NCBI GenBank assembly: GCA_002480085.1
Contig: DKPJ01000013.1
Coordinates: 33,072-97,071 of the forward strand
DNA from: Enterobacteriaceae bacterium UBA7338
GTDB lineage: Bacteria; Pseudomonadota; Gammaproteobacteria; Enterobacterales; Enterobacteriaceae
Reading direction: 5' to 3'
DNA: 64,000 nucleotides
Positions 25,904-33,323 of the stretch are shown in pieces. The notes below the pieces were generated by a model that worked only from the letters and a program-made list of their open reading frames with translations, had not been told where the DNA came from and ran no database searches. Each line of letters starts with the position of its first letter. Positions within the stretch are counted from its first letter, which is position 1. The position numbers and the translations under genes were made by a program.

Positions 25904-26752
25904 TTACAGCGACGCTTTGTGTTGTGCGGCAGTGGCAGCTGGCTCTTTCACTTCTTCCTCGCAGGTGTCACAGGGCAGGTGGCGGCCAATCAGCTTACGA
26001 TAACCAAACGCGCCGAGCGCTGCACCTGCTACCGGTCCGAACAGCGGCACCAGGAAGTAGGGAATATCTTTGCCGCCGGTAAAGGCGACGTCGCCCCAGC
26101 CTGCAAGCCAGGCGAAGGCTTTTGGCCCGATATCACGCGCCGGGTTCATCGCGAAGCCGGTCAGCGGCCCCATCGAGGCACCAATCACCGCGATCAGCAG
26201 GCCAATCAGCAGCGGAGCCAGCGGGCCGCGTGGAATACCGTTGCCGTCATCGCCGAGCGCCATGATTACGCCCATCAGGATAGCGGTAATTACCATTTCA
26301 ACCGCGAAGGCCTGCACAAAATTGATGTGCGGATTGGGGTAGGTTGAAAATATCCCCGCGAGATCCAGGCTCTCGACGCTGCCGCGTACCATCTGGTGCG
26401 TCTGTTCAAAATCATAAAACAGGTTGTAGTAGAGGCCGTAGACCAGCGCGGCGGCACAAAACGCGCCGGCAAACTGCGAGGCGATAAACGGCGCGACTTT
26501 GCGCCCGTCAAAGCAGGCGAACAGCCACAGGGCAATGGTCACCGCCGGGTTGAGATGCGCACCGGAGACCCCGGCGGTCAGGTAGATGGCCATCGCCACG
26601 CCCAGACCCCAGATTATACTGATCTCCCACTGGCCGAAGGAGGCACCTGCCACCTTCAGCGCCGCAACACAGCCAACCCCGAAGAAAATCAACAACCCGG
26701 TACCGAGGAACTCGGCGATGCACTGGCCTTTTAAGGTCGATGTTTGACTCAT
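25904..26752 (-). CDS. glpF: Glycerol facilitator (aquaglyceroporin)
   Basis: Inner-membrane channel for glycerol and other small polyols. 282 residues (E. coli 281) with six TM helices and the two half-helix NPA motifs, AHLNPAVT and FAMNPARD. First gene of the glpFKX operon. Confidence 0.98.
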   Translation of the reverse strand: MSQTSTLKGQCIAEFLGTGLLIFFGVGCVAALKVAGASFGQWEISIIWGLGVAMAIYLTAGVSGAHLNPAVTIALWLFACFDGRKVAPFIASQFAGAFCAAALVYGLYYNLFYDFEQTHQMVRGSVESLDLAGIFSTYPNPHINFVQAFAVEMVITAILMGVIMALGDDGNGIPRGPLAPLLIGLLIAVIGASMGPLTGFAMNPARDIGPKAFAWLAGWGDVAFTGGKDIPYFLVPLFGPVAGAALGAFGYRKLIGRHLPCDTCEEEVKEPAATAAQHKASL

Positions 26753-26838
26753 AATCGGATCCTAAAGTGTGTGTAATGGTTATTGTTAGCATGGCGAGCA
26801 GAGACAACCATGGTGTCTGTAGACACAGTGTTAATTTA

Positions 26839-26971
26839 TCGTTAACGAGCAAAAACGAGAAATATCGAAATCAAAATGTGTGTACTGTGTCAATAAAATG
26901 AGCGTTTTCGCGCCATAGAGCACATATTTGTTCCAGGGGATAATTTGAGGCTGAATCATTTCGTTAACGAA
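26839..26971 (-). promoter_or_regulatory. glpF upstream region with two GlpR-like palindromes
   Basis: The 391-base gap between glpF and zapB holds no gene. Two palindromes, TCGTTAACGA at 26839-26848 and TTCGTTAACGAA at 26960-26971, match the core of the GlpR operator consensus (TTCGWTAWCGAA) and are 122 bases apart. They probably flank the glpFKX promoter and mediate repression relieved by glycerol 3-phosphate. CRP sites are expected but I did not assign them. Confidence 0.55.
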
Positions 26972-27143
26972 TCGATTAACAAATCATACGCTGCGGAAGG
27001 GTGTAAACCAGGCGAAGGATGAAAAGTGTTGCAAACCGCAAACTACGCGCCCTGGCGCTGGACAGGGGCGGCGGGGCTTCATACAATCGGGGCTATGTTG
27101 TGCGCGTTTATATTAAAGCGTCGCCTTGCAATTCAGGAGAGGT

Positions 27144-27389
27144 ATGACCATGTCATTAGAAGTGTTTGAGAAACTGGAAGCAAAAGTACAGCAGGCGATT
27201 GACACCATCACGTTACTGCAGATGGAGATCGAAGAGCTGAAAGAGAAAAACAACGGCCTGTCGCAGGAAGTGCAGAATGCGCACCACCATCGCGAAGAGC
27301 TGGAGCGTGAAAATCATCAGCTGCGCGAACAGCAGAACGGCTGGCAGGATCGCCTCCAGGCGCTCCTCGGCCGCATGGAAGAAGTTTAA
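27144..27389 (+). CDS. zapB: Cell-division factor ZapB
   Basis: An 81-residue, fully coiled-coil cytoplasmic protein that joins ZapA and the Z-ring to MatP. Sequence almost identical to E. coli (MTMSLEVFEKLEAKVQQAID through QDRLQALLGRMEEV). AGGAGAGG lies just before the ATG at 27144. Oriented opposite to rraA, from which it is separated by an ERIC element. Confidence 0.97.
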   Translation: MTMSLEVFEKLEAKVQQAIDTITLLQMEIEELKEKNNGLSQEVQNAHHHREELERENHQLREQQNGWQDRLQALLGRMEEV

Positions 27390-27515
27390 TTACGCTTTAT
27401 CTTTCGCGCCGTAGCGGTGTTGGCTGCACTCTGCCACCCCAGTCACGTAGTTTACTACGCTCCTGGGGATGCCTTCGTTTGCCGCCTTGCTACAACACGA
27501 AATCTTTCGCGTAAT
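27389..27515. repeat. ERIC (intergenic repeat unit) between zapB and rraA
   Basis: About 127 bases with the standard central ERIC palindrome: CACCCCAGTCAC ... CTCCTGGGGAT, pairing CCCCAG/CTGGGG and CGTAG/CTACG around TTTA (27437-27468). Outer inverted repeats ATTACGC (27389-27395) and GCGTAAT (27509-27515), and GTGTTG/CAACAC, close the element. Length and core match the full-size ERIC of enteric bacteria. Confidence 0.88.
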
Positions 27516-27527
27516 GATCAATCTTAA

Positions 27528-27557
27528 GTAGGCCGGGTAAGCGAAGCGCCACCCGGC
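27528..27557. repeat. REP element between zapB and rraA
   Basis: GTAGGCCGGGTAAGCGAAGC followed by GCCACCCGGC, directly beside the ERIC element, downstream of both genes. Confidence 0.82.
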
Positions 27558-27563
27558 TTTTTA

Positions 27564-28049
27564 TTACTCGATATCAAGCGGATCTTCGGAGAGGATGATG
27601 CCAGTGTTATCGGCATAGAGGTGGTCGCCGGAGAAGAAGGTGACGCCGCCAAAGTTAACGCGGATATCGCTCTCCCCAATGCCTTCTCCTGCTGCCCCCA
27701 CCGGGATCGCGGCAATGGCCTGGATACCGATGTCCAGCTCTTCAAGATCGTCCACCTGACGCACTGCGCCGTAGACCACAATGCCTTCCCACTCGTTCTG
27801 GGCAGCAAGGCGTGCCAGTTCGGCATCGATCAGGGCGCGACGAACGGAACCGCCGCCGTCAATCAGCAGGACGCGACCACGGCCATTCTGTTCGAGCAGA
27901 TCGTAAAGCAACCCGTTATCCTCGAAACATTTCACCGTAATGATCTGTCCGCCAAACGACGACCGCCCACCAAAGTTGGAGAACAGCGGTTCCACGACGT
28001 TGACATCTTCCTGGTAGATGTCACAAAGCTCGGAAGTATCGTATTTCAT
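27564..28049 (-). CDS. rraA: RNase E activity regulator RraA
   Basis: Binds the C-terminal half of RNase E and lowers mRNA decay. 161 residues as in E. coli, with the methyltransferase/aldolase-like MenG fold, including GRGRVLLIDGGGSVRRALIDAELA and GIVVYGAVRQVDDLEELD. Older annotations call it MenG; it is not the menaquinone methyltransferase. Downstream of menA on the same strand. Confidence 0.97.
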   Translation of the reverse strand: MKYDTSELCDIYQEDVNVVEPLFSNFGGRSSFGGQIITVKCFEDNGLLYDLLEQNGRGRVLLIDGGGSVRRALIDAELARLAAQNEWEGIVVYGAVRQVDDLEELDIGIQAIAAIPVGAAGEGIGESDIRVNFGGVTFFSGDHLYADNTGIILSEDPLDIE

Positions 28050-28141
28050 AGGATTTACGTTTAGTTGCTGCGAGAACTCACAGTATATCGCGCATAGTGC
28101 ATTGTTGGCAAAATCATCAATTGTTAATTGATATTTGTCAG

Positions 28142-29068
28142 CTAAAGCAGCGTCTTGCTGAGCACAATCCCGACCACAAACAGCAGGTTAGTCAGCAGCG
28201 CGCCTTTGACGGTGCGTTCGAGCATCGGCGGCATCGCGGCCGGGTCGCGCTCCCGCAGCACATAACGCGCCTGGCGCACCAGCAGCGGCGCAGCCAGAAT
28301 GAACAGCCAGCCCCACGGGCTATGCAGGTAGAGCAGGTTAAACAGCCCCAGGCACAGCAGTGCCCCCAGCAGCAGACAGGCGTGATAGCGGCGGGCGTTC
28401 ACCGGTCCCAGACGCACCACCAGCGTATTTTTACCGTTGGCGCGATCGCTGTCGATATCCCGCAGGTTGTTGACGTTGAGCACCGCCGTCGCCAGCAGGC
28501 CGCAGGCGGTGGCCGGTAAGAACATCGCTGGGATCAGCGTATGCGCCTGCAAATAACCGCTGCCCATCACGCTGAGCCAGCCAAAAAAGAGCAGCACCGA
28601 AATATCCCCAAGGCCGAGATAGCCATACGGGCGGCGGCCAATGGTGTAGGTGATGGCGGCGACAATCGACAGCCCGCCCAGCACCAGGAAGCCGATGAAA
28701 TCCGCTACCGTCTGATACGCAACCAGCACCAGCGCCAGGCCAGAGAGGCAGCTGAGCGCGACGGTAACCAGCAGGGCGCGTTTCATCTGCCTCGGGCTAA
28801 TGGTCCCTTTCTGCATTCCCCGCAGCGGCCCGATACGGTCGGGCGTATCGCTGCCCTTCACCGCGTCGCCGTAGTCGTTAGCCAGATTGGAGAGGATCTG
28901 CAGCAGTCCGGCGGTGATAAGCGCCAGCACCGCCACCCGCAGGTCAAAGTGGCCTTGCCACCAGGCGAGGGCGGTGCCGACCACAATCGCGGCAAACGCA
29001 AGGGGAAGGGTCTTCGGACGCAGGCTTTCCAGCCAGGCCTGGGTACGCGTCAGGGTATGTTCAGTCAT
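28142..29068 (-). CDS. menA: 1,4-dihydroxy-2-naphthoate polyprenyltransferase
   Basis: Integral membrane UbiA-family prenyltransferase of menaquinone synthesis. 308 residues, eight or nine TM segments, and the two Asp-rich magnesium-diphosphate motifs NDYGDAVKGSD and NNLRDIDSDRANGKNT. Same place as in E. coli, between hslU and rraA. Confidence 0.97.
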   Translation of the reverse strand: MTEHTLTRTQAWLESLRPKTLPLAFAAIVVGTALAWWQGHFDLRVAVLALITAGLLQILSNLANDYGDAVKGSDTPDRIGPLRGMQKGTISPRQMKRALLVTVALSCLSGLALVLVAYQTVADFIGFLVLGGLSIVAAITYTIGRRPYGYLGLGDISVLLFFGWLSVMGSGYLQAHTLIPAMFLPATACGLLATAVLNVNNLRDIDSDRANGKNTLVVRLGPVNARRYHACLLLGALLCLGLFNLLYLHSPWGWLFILAAPLLVRQARYVLRERDPAAMPPMLERTVKGALLTNLLFVVGIVLSKTLL

Positions 29069-29080
29069 AGGATTCTGCCA

Positions 29081-29107
29081 ATAAAAATGGGGCTATATAG
29101 CCCCATC
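29081..29107 (-). terminator. hslVU terminator
   Basis: The perfect palindrome ATGGGGCTATATAGCCCCAT (29087-29106) is followed on the minus strand by TTTTTATT, just after hslU and before menA. Confidence 0.8.
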
Positions 29108-29135
29108 AACAGTAATGAAAACGTGCTGAGCGCGA

Positions 29136-30467
29136 TTATAGAATAAAACGGCTCAGGTCTTCATCTGCTACCAGCTCATCCAGGTGCTTGCTCACATAAG
29201 CGGCATCGATTGTCACCGATTCGCCGTTCAGATCGCTGGCGTCATAGGAGATATCCTCCATCAGACGCTCCAGCACGGTGTGCAGACGACGGGCACCGAT
29301 GTTTTCCGTGGTCTCGTTCACCTGCCATGCGGCCTGGGCAATGCGCTTGATACCGTCGTCGGTAAAGTCGATGTTGACGCCCTCGGTGGCCATCAGCGCC
29401 TTGTACTGCACGGTTACGGAGGCGTTTGGCTCAGTCAGGATGCGCTCAAAGTCCTCGGTAGTCAGCGCCTGCAGCTCAACGCGGATCGGCAGACGACCCT
29501 GCAGCTCAGGGATCAGATCCGACGGCTTCGCTACCTGGAACGCACCGGAGGCGATAAACAGGATGTGATCGGTTTTCACCATGCCGTGCTTGGTGGATAC
29601 GGTGCAGCCTTCCACCAGCGGCAGCAGGTCGCGCTGTACGCCTTCACGGGAGACGTCCGGGCCGGAGGATTCGCCGCGCTTACAGATTTTATCGATCTCA
29701 TCGATAAACACGATACCGTGCTGTTCAACGGCGTCGATAGCGTCCTGCTTCAGCTCTTCCGGGTTCACCAGCTTGGCCGCTTCCTCTTCAATCAGCAGCT
29801 TCATGGCATCTTTGATCTTCAGCTTGCGCGGCTTCTGCTTCTGGCCGCCCAGGTTCTGGAACATCGACTGCAGCTGGCTGGTCATCTCTTCCATGCCCGG
29901 AGGTGCCATGATCTCGACGCCCATCGGCGCCGCGGCGAGATTAATCTCTACCTCTTTGTCATCCAGCTGGCCTTCACGCAGTTTTTTGCGGAACGCCTGG
30001 CGGGCAGCGGACGGCTCCTGGGACTGTTCAGACTGGCCCCAGTTATCCTTCGCCGGCGGGATCAGCACGTCGAGAATGCGCTCTTCCGCCATCTCTTCTG
30101 CACGGTAGCGGTTCTTCTCGATCGACTGCATACGCACCATTTTCACGGCGGCGTCGGTGAGATCGCGGATAATCGAGTCAACTTCTTTACCAACGTAGCC
30201 GACTTCGGTGAATTTGGTCGCTTCCACCTTGATGAAAGGTGCGTTGGCCAGCTTCGCCAGGCGACGGGCAATTTCAGTTTTACCGACGCCGGTTGGGCCG
30301 ATCATCAGAATGTTTTTCGGCGTGACTTCGTGGCGCAGCTCCTCGTCGAGCTGCATACGACGCCAGCGGTTACGCAGGGCAATGGCGACGGAGCGCTTGG
30401 CATTGTCCTGACCGATAATGTGTTTGTTCAGTTCGCTGACGATTTCGCGTGGGGTCATTTCAGACAT
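29136..30467 (-). CDS. hslU: ATP-dependent protease ATPase subunit HslU
   Basis: AAA+ unfoldase that feeds substrates to HslV. 443 residues as in E. coli. Walker A GPTGVGKT at 57-64, substrate pore loop GYVG (EVGYVGKEV), Walker B IVFIDEIDKI, and C-terminal DEDLSRFIL, which inserts into HslV to activate it. Nine bases after hslV. Confidence 0.98.
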   Translation of the reverse strand: MSEMTPREIVSELNKHIIGQDNAKRSVAIALRNRWRRMQLDEELRHEVTPKNILMIGPTGVGKTEIARRLAKLANAPFIKVEATKFTEVGYVGKEVDSIIRDLTDAAVKMVRMQSIEKNRYRAEEMAEERILDVLIPPAKDNWGQSEQSQEPSAARQAFRKKLREGQLDDKEVEINLAAAPMGVEIMAPPGMEEMTSQLQSMFQNLGGQKQKPRKLKIKDAMKLLIEEEAAKLVNPEELKQDAIDAVEQHGIVFIDEIDKICKRGESSGPDVSREGVQRDLLPLVEGCTVSTKHGMVKTDHILFIASGAFQVAKPSDLIPELQGRLPIRVELQALTTEDFERILTEPNASVTVQYKALMATEGVNIDFTDDGIKRIAQAAWQVNETTENIGARRLHTVLERLMEDISYDASDLNGESVTIDAAYVSKHLDELVADEDLSRFIL

Positions 30468-30476
30468 GGGAGATCC

Positions 30477-31007
30477 TTACGCTTTAGAGTTTAATTCTTC
30501 GATGGTGTGGTTGTGGTTGGTATAAATGCAGATATCACCTGCAATATCCAACGCCTTCACCGCAATGTCGCGCGCATTCATGTCGGTGTTTTCCAACAGG
30601 GCGCGGGCGGCGGCCTGGGCGTACGGGCCGCCGGAGCCGATAGCAATCAGGTCATTTTCCGGCTGCACCACATCACCGTTACCGGTGATGATCAGCGAGG
30701 CGTTTTCATCCGCCACCGCCAGCAGCGCTTCGAGCCTGCGCAGCATACGATCGGTACGCCAGTCTTTTGCCAGCTCAACGGCGGCTTTCACCAGGTGGCC
30801 CTGGTGCATCTCCAGCTTGCGTTCAAACAGTTCAAACAGCGTGAAGGCGTCTGCGGTACCGCCTGCAAAACCCGCGATAACTTTATCGTTGTACAGACGG
30901 CGTACTTTTTTCACGTTGCCTTTCATTACGGTATTGCCCAGCGTGGCCTGGCCATCACCGGCAATCACTACCTGACCGTTACGGCGAACACTTACAATTG
31001 TTGTCAC
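30477..31007 (-). CDS. hslV: ATP-dependent protease proteolytic subunit HslV
   Basis: Proteasome-like peptidase; the N-terminal threonine after Met removal is the nucleophile. 176 residues from a GTG start (MTTIVSVRRNGQVVIAGDGQ), preceded by AAGGGG. An ATG further upstream would mask the catalytic threonine and is rejected. Heat-shock promoter and 5' UTR hairpin lie upstream. Confidence 0.97.
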   Translation of the reverse strand: MTTIVSVRRNGQVVIAGDGQATLGNTVMKGNVKKVRRLYNDKVIAGFAGGTADAFTLFELFERKLEMHQGHLVKAAVELAKDWRTDRMLRRLEALLAVADENASLIITGNGDVVQPENDLIAIGSGGPYAQAAARALLENTDMNARDIAVKALDIAGDICIYTNHNHTIEELNSKA

Positions 31008-31039
31008 GAGCAGACCCCTTTGTTGCAATCAGATGAGTC

Positions 31040-31060
31040 GCCCCGCACGGTGTACGGGGC
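31040..31060 (-). other. 5' UTR stem-loop of hslVU mRNA
   Basis: GCCCCG pairs with CGGGGC in the hslV leader, 33 bases before the GTG. E. coli hslVU is known to carry a stabilising 5' stem-loop at this point. Confidence 0.7.
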
Positions 31061-31072
31061 AGAATGCAATTA

Positions 31073-31100
31073 TAGATGGGGGGGATTTTGGGGGTTTCAA
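31073..31100 (-). promoter_or_regulatory. Sigma-32 heat-shock promoter of hslVU
   Basis: On the minus strand TTGAAA (-35, reverse of 31095-31100), 13-base spacer, then CCCCATCTA (-10, reverse of 31073-31081). This fits the sigma-32 consensus. The -35 overlaps the last codons of ftsN. Confidence 0.8.
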
Positions 31101-32047
31101 CCCCCGGAGGCGAGACGAATGCAGTTTGCGTGGCCGGCAAGCTTCAGGCGGTTGATGGTACCATCGACGTTATCTTTGCCTTTGACCGGGCCAATCACCA
31201 CGCGATTCCAGCCGTTGTTGGTAGTAATGCGTGAATCAAAGCCTTCAAACGCCAGCTGGGCACGCACGGTTTCCGCCTGCTCAGCGCCTTTAAACGAACC
31301 GCACTGAACCATCCAGCGGCGCTCATCTTTTTTCTCAGCGGCAGGCTTCGCCGCTTCTGGCTCGCGCGTGACCGGCGCGGCCTTCGGCGCGGCAGCGGCG
31401 GTGTGCGCCGGGGTTTGCAGCAGATCCTGATAGGGCTGTTGGTTAGTTGCTGCGGGCTTCGGCTGCTGCGTCTGGCGCGGTGCCTGCGCGCTCTGCACCG
31501 TGCGGGTCTGCGGCTGCTCCGTCAGGCGCGGCTGGGTCTGCTGCTGCGTTTGCTGCTGTTGGAACTGCTGCACCTGACGCTGGCGCTGCAGGGTCTGCTG
31601 GCGCTGGGCTGGCGTCTGCTCGTTCCACGGCACCTCGTTAAGCTGGGTCGGCTGCTGGCGCATATCGGCCTGCATCTGCTCTAACAGCTGGCGCTGCTCG
31701 TTAGTCAGCTGATCCGGGTTCATCACCTCACCGCCCGCAGAGGGTTCGGTTGGCGCACGCACGCCCGGCTGACGGCTCTCCAGCTCTTTAATATAACGCC
31801 AGCGCTCTTCCGGTTTCGGCGGCAGACCGTTACCCGTGACCTTCTGGCTCTGCAGGGTCTCGGACTCCTCTTTTTTGTGATGGGTGATAAAGTACAGGCC
31901 ACCGAGAAAGGCCACCAGCACGGCGGCTGCAATCGCCACCATAGCAGGCGAGACAGCAGGCATACTACGTTGCTTCTTCCTTGAGGTGCTCGTTTTTCGC
32001 CGCGAAGGAGCCGACTGGCTGCGGCGTACATAATCTCGTTGGGCCAC
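31097..32047 (-). CDS. ftsN: Essential cell-division protein FtsN
   Basis: Bitopic inner-membrane protein that triggers septal peptidoglycan synthesis. 316 residues: a basic cytoplasmic tail, one TM segment at about 34-54 (MVAIAAAVLVAFLGGLYFIT), a long Gln-rich periplasmic linker, and a C-terminal SPOR domain from about 240 (WMVQCGSFKGAEQAETVRAQL) that binds denuded glycan. Keeps its place between cytR and hslV. Confidence 0.96.
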   Translation of the reverse strand: MAQRDYVRRSQSAPSRRKTSTSRKKQRSMPAVSPAMVAIAAAVLVAFLGGLYFITHHKKEESETLQSQKVTGNGLPPKPEERWRYIKELESRQPGVRAPTEPSAGGEVMNPDQLTNEQRQLLEQMQADMRQQPTQLNEVPWNEQTPAQRQQTLQRQRQVQQFQQQQTQQQTQPRLTEQPQTRTVQSAQAPRQTQQPKPAATNQQPYQDLLQTPAHTAAAAPKAAPVTREPEAAKPAAEKKDERRWMVQCGSFKGAEQAETVRAQLAFEGFDSRITTNNGWNRVVIGPVKGKDNVDGTINRLKLAGHANCIRLASGG

Positions 32048-32139
32048 TATCGTTTCGCTGTATTCATTCGTTTATTGGTCCGTCATGTTACTTAAGCGAC
32101 GGGACTTTGACCAGACGCGAAGTCTGAAAGCAGGCGCTG

Positions 32140-33165
32140 TTACGTAAGCGCCTGTGTCGAACCGCGCACGATCAGTTCGCAATCCAGCAGGCGCGATCCG
32201 CTGCTCACCGTCTGGCCATGTAGCTGATCCAGAAGCAATAGCATCGCTTCGCGGCCAATCTCAAAGCGCGGCTGGGCAACTGTCGTCAGCGGCGGATCGC
32301 AGAACTGGGCGAGCGAAATATTATCGAAACCAATGATAGACAGCTGCTGGGGAATTTTCAGACCCTGCCGTTTCGCACAGGAGAGCGCACCAAGCGCCAT
32401 CACATCGCTGTGGCAGAACACCGCCGTAGGTGGCTTCGGCAGCGCCAGCAGCTGCTCCATGGCGCTGCTTCCCGCCTCATAGGTGAAGTTGCCCCGGGCA
32501 ATATAGTGCGGATCGACGGTGATGCCCGAGCGGCGCAGCGCCTGCACGTAGCCCTGCAGGCGGTAGTGGCACAGCGGCATCTCCTCCGGCCCGGCGATGC
32601 AGCCAATCTGCTGATGGCCCTGTTCCAGCAGGTAGTTAACCGCGTTAAAGGCCGCCGTCAGGTTATCAATGTGCACCGTAGGCAGCTCCAGCTCCGGCGC
32701 GAACTCGTTGGCCATCACCATTGGCGGCAGGTTACGCTGCTCCTCAATGCTGGCATCAAACGGCAGGCGCGACCCAAGCAGCAGCATGCCGTCAATCTGC
32801 TTGGTGATGATCAGATCGATGAACGTCTTCTCCTGCTGATTCTGGTGGGCGCAGTCGCCAATGAGAACCAGATAACCCTGCTCGGCCGCCGTCACTTCAA
32901 TACCGCGAATGATTTCGCTGAAAAAGGGATCGCAGATGTCCGGCACGATGACCAGCAGCGTGCGCGATTCGTTGCGCTTAATGTTGCGCCCCATCGCCTG
33001 CGGCAAATAGCCTACCTCCAGCGCCGCCTGCTCAACGCGGTTACGGGTCGCCTGGGAGACTTTATCCGGGTTCATTAACGCCCGGGACACGGTTGCCGTC
33101 GAGACCTTCGCTTTCTGGGCAACATCTTTCATGGTCGCCGCAGCAACCTCTTTCTTAACCTTCAC
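32140..33165 (-). CDS. cytR: LacI-family nucleoside-catabolism repressor CytR
   Basis: Represses nucleoside uptake and catabolism together with CRP; released by cytidine. 341 residues from a GTG start preceded by GGAGAAAGAG, the exact E. coli length. N-terminal HTH MKDVAQKAKVSTATVSRALM at about 14-33, then a periplasmic-binding-like core. An in-frame ATG 13 codons upstream is less likely. Confidence 0.96.
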   Translation of the reverse strand: MKVKKEVAAATMKDVAQKAKVSTATVSRALMNPDKVSQATRNRVEQAALEVGYLPQAMGRNIKRNESRTLLVIVPDICDPFFSEIIRGIEVTAAEQGYLVLIGDCAHQNQQEKTFIDLIITKQIDGMLLLGSRLPFDASIEEQRNLPPMVMANEFAPELELPTVHIDNLTAAFNAVNYLLEQGHQQIGCIAGPEEMPLCHYRLQGYVQALRRSGITVDPHYIARGNFTYEAGSSAMEQLLALPKPPTAVFCHSDVMALGALSCAKRQGLKIPQQLSIIGFDNISLAQFCDPPLTTVAQPRFEIGREAMLLLLDQLHGQTVSSGSRLLDCELIVRGSTQALT

Positions 33166-33323
33166 CTCTTTCTCCTCGCATGTCTGGCACAAGCGCAGAC
33201 GCATCCCTTATGTGCGACATTACCCACATTTTTAGCAGATCGTTTATCAGTACGGTTACAGTATTTTCAGGAAAATTGTGATGAAGGCTAAATTTTTCGA
33301 TCCCACTCGCATCCCTGACCCCG

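Noticed and set aside
29184..30494. 436-codon frame opposite hslU
   Set aside because: Antisense shadow; composition reflects the reverse of an AAA+ ATPase gene.
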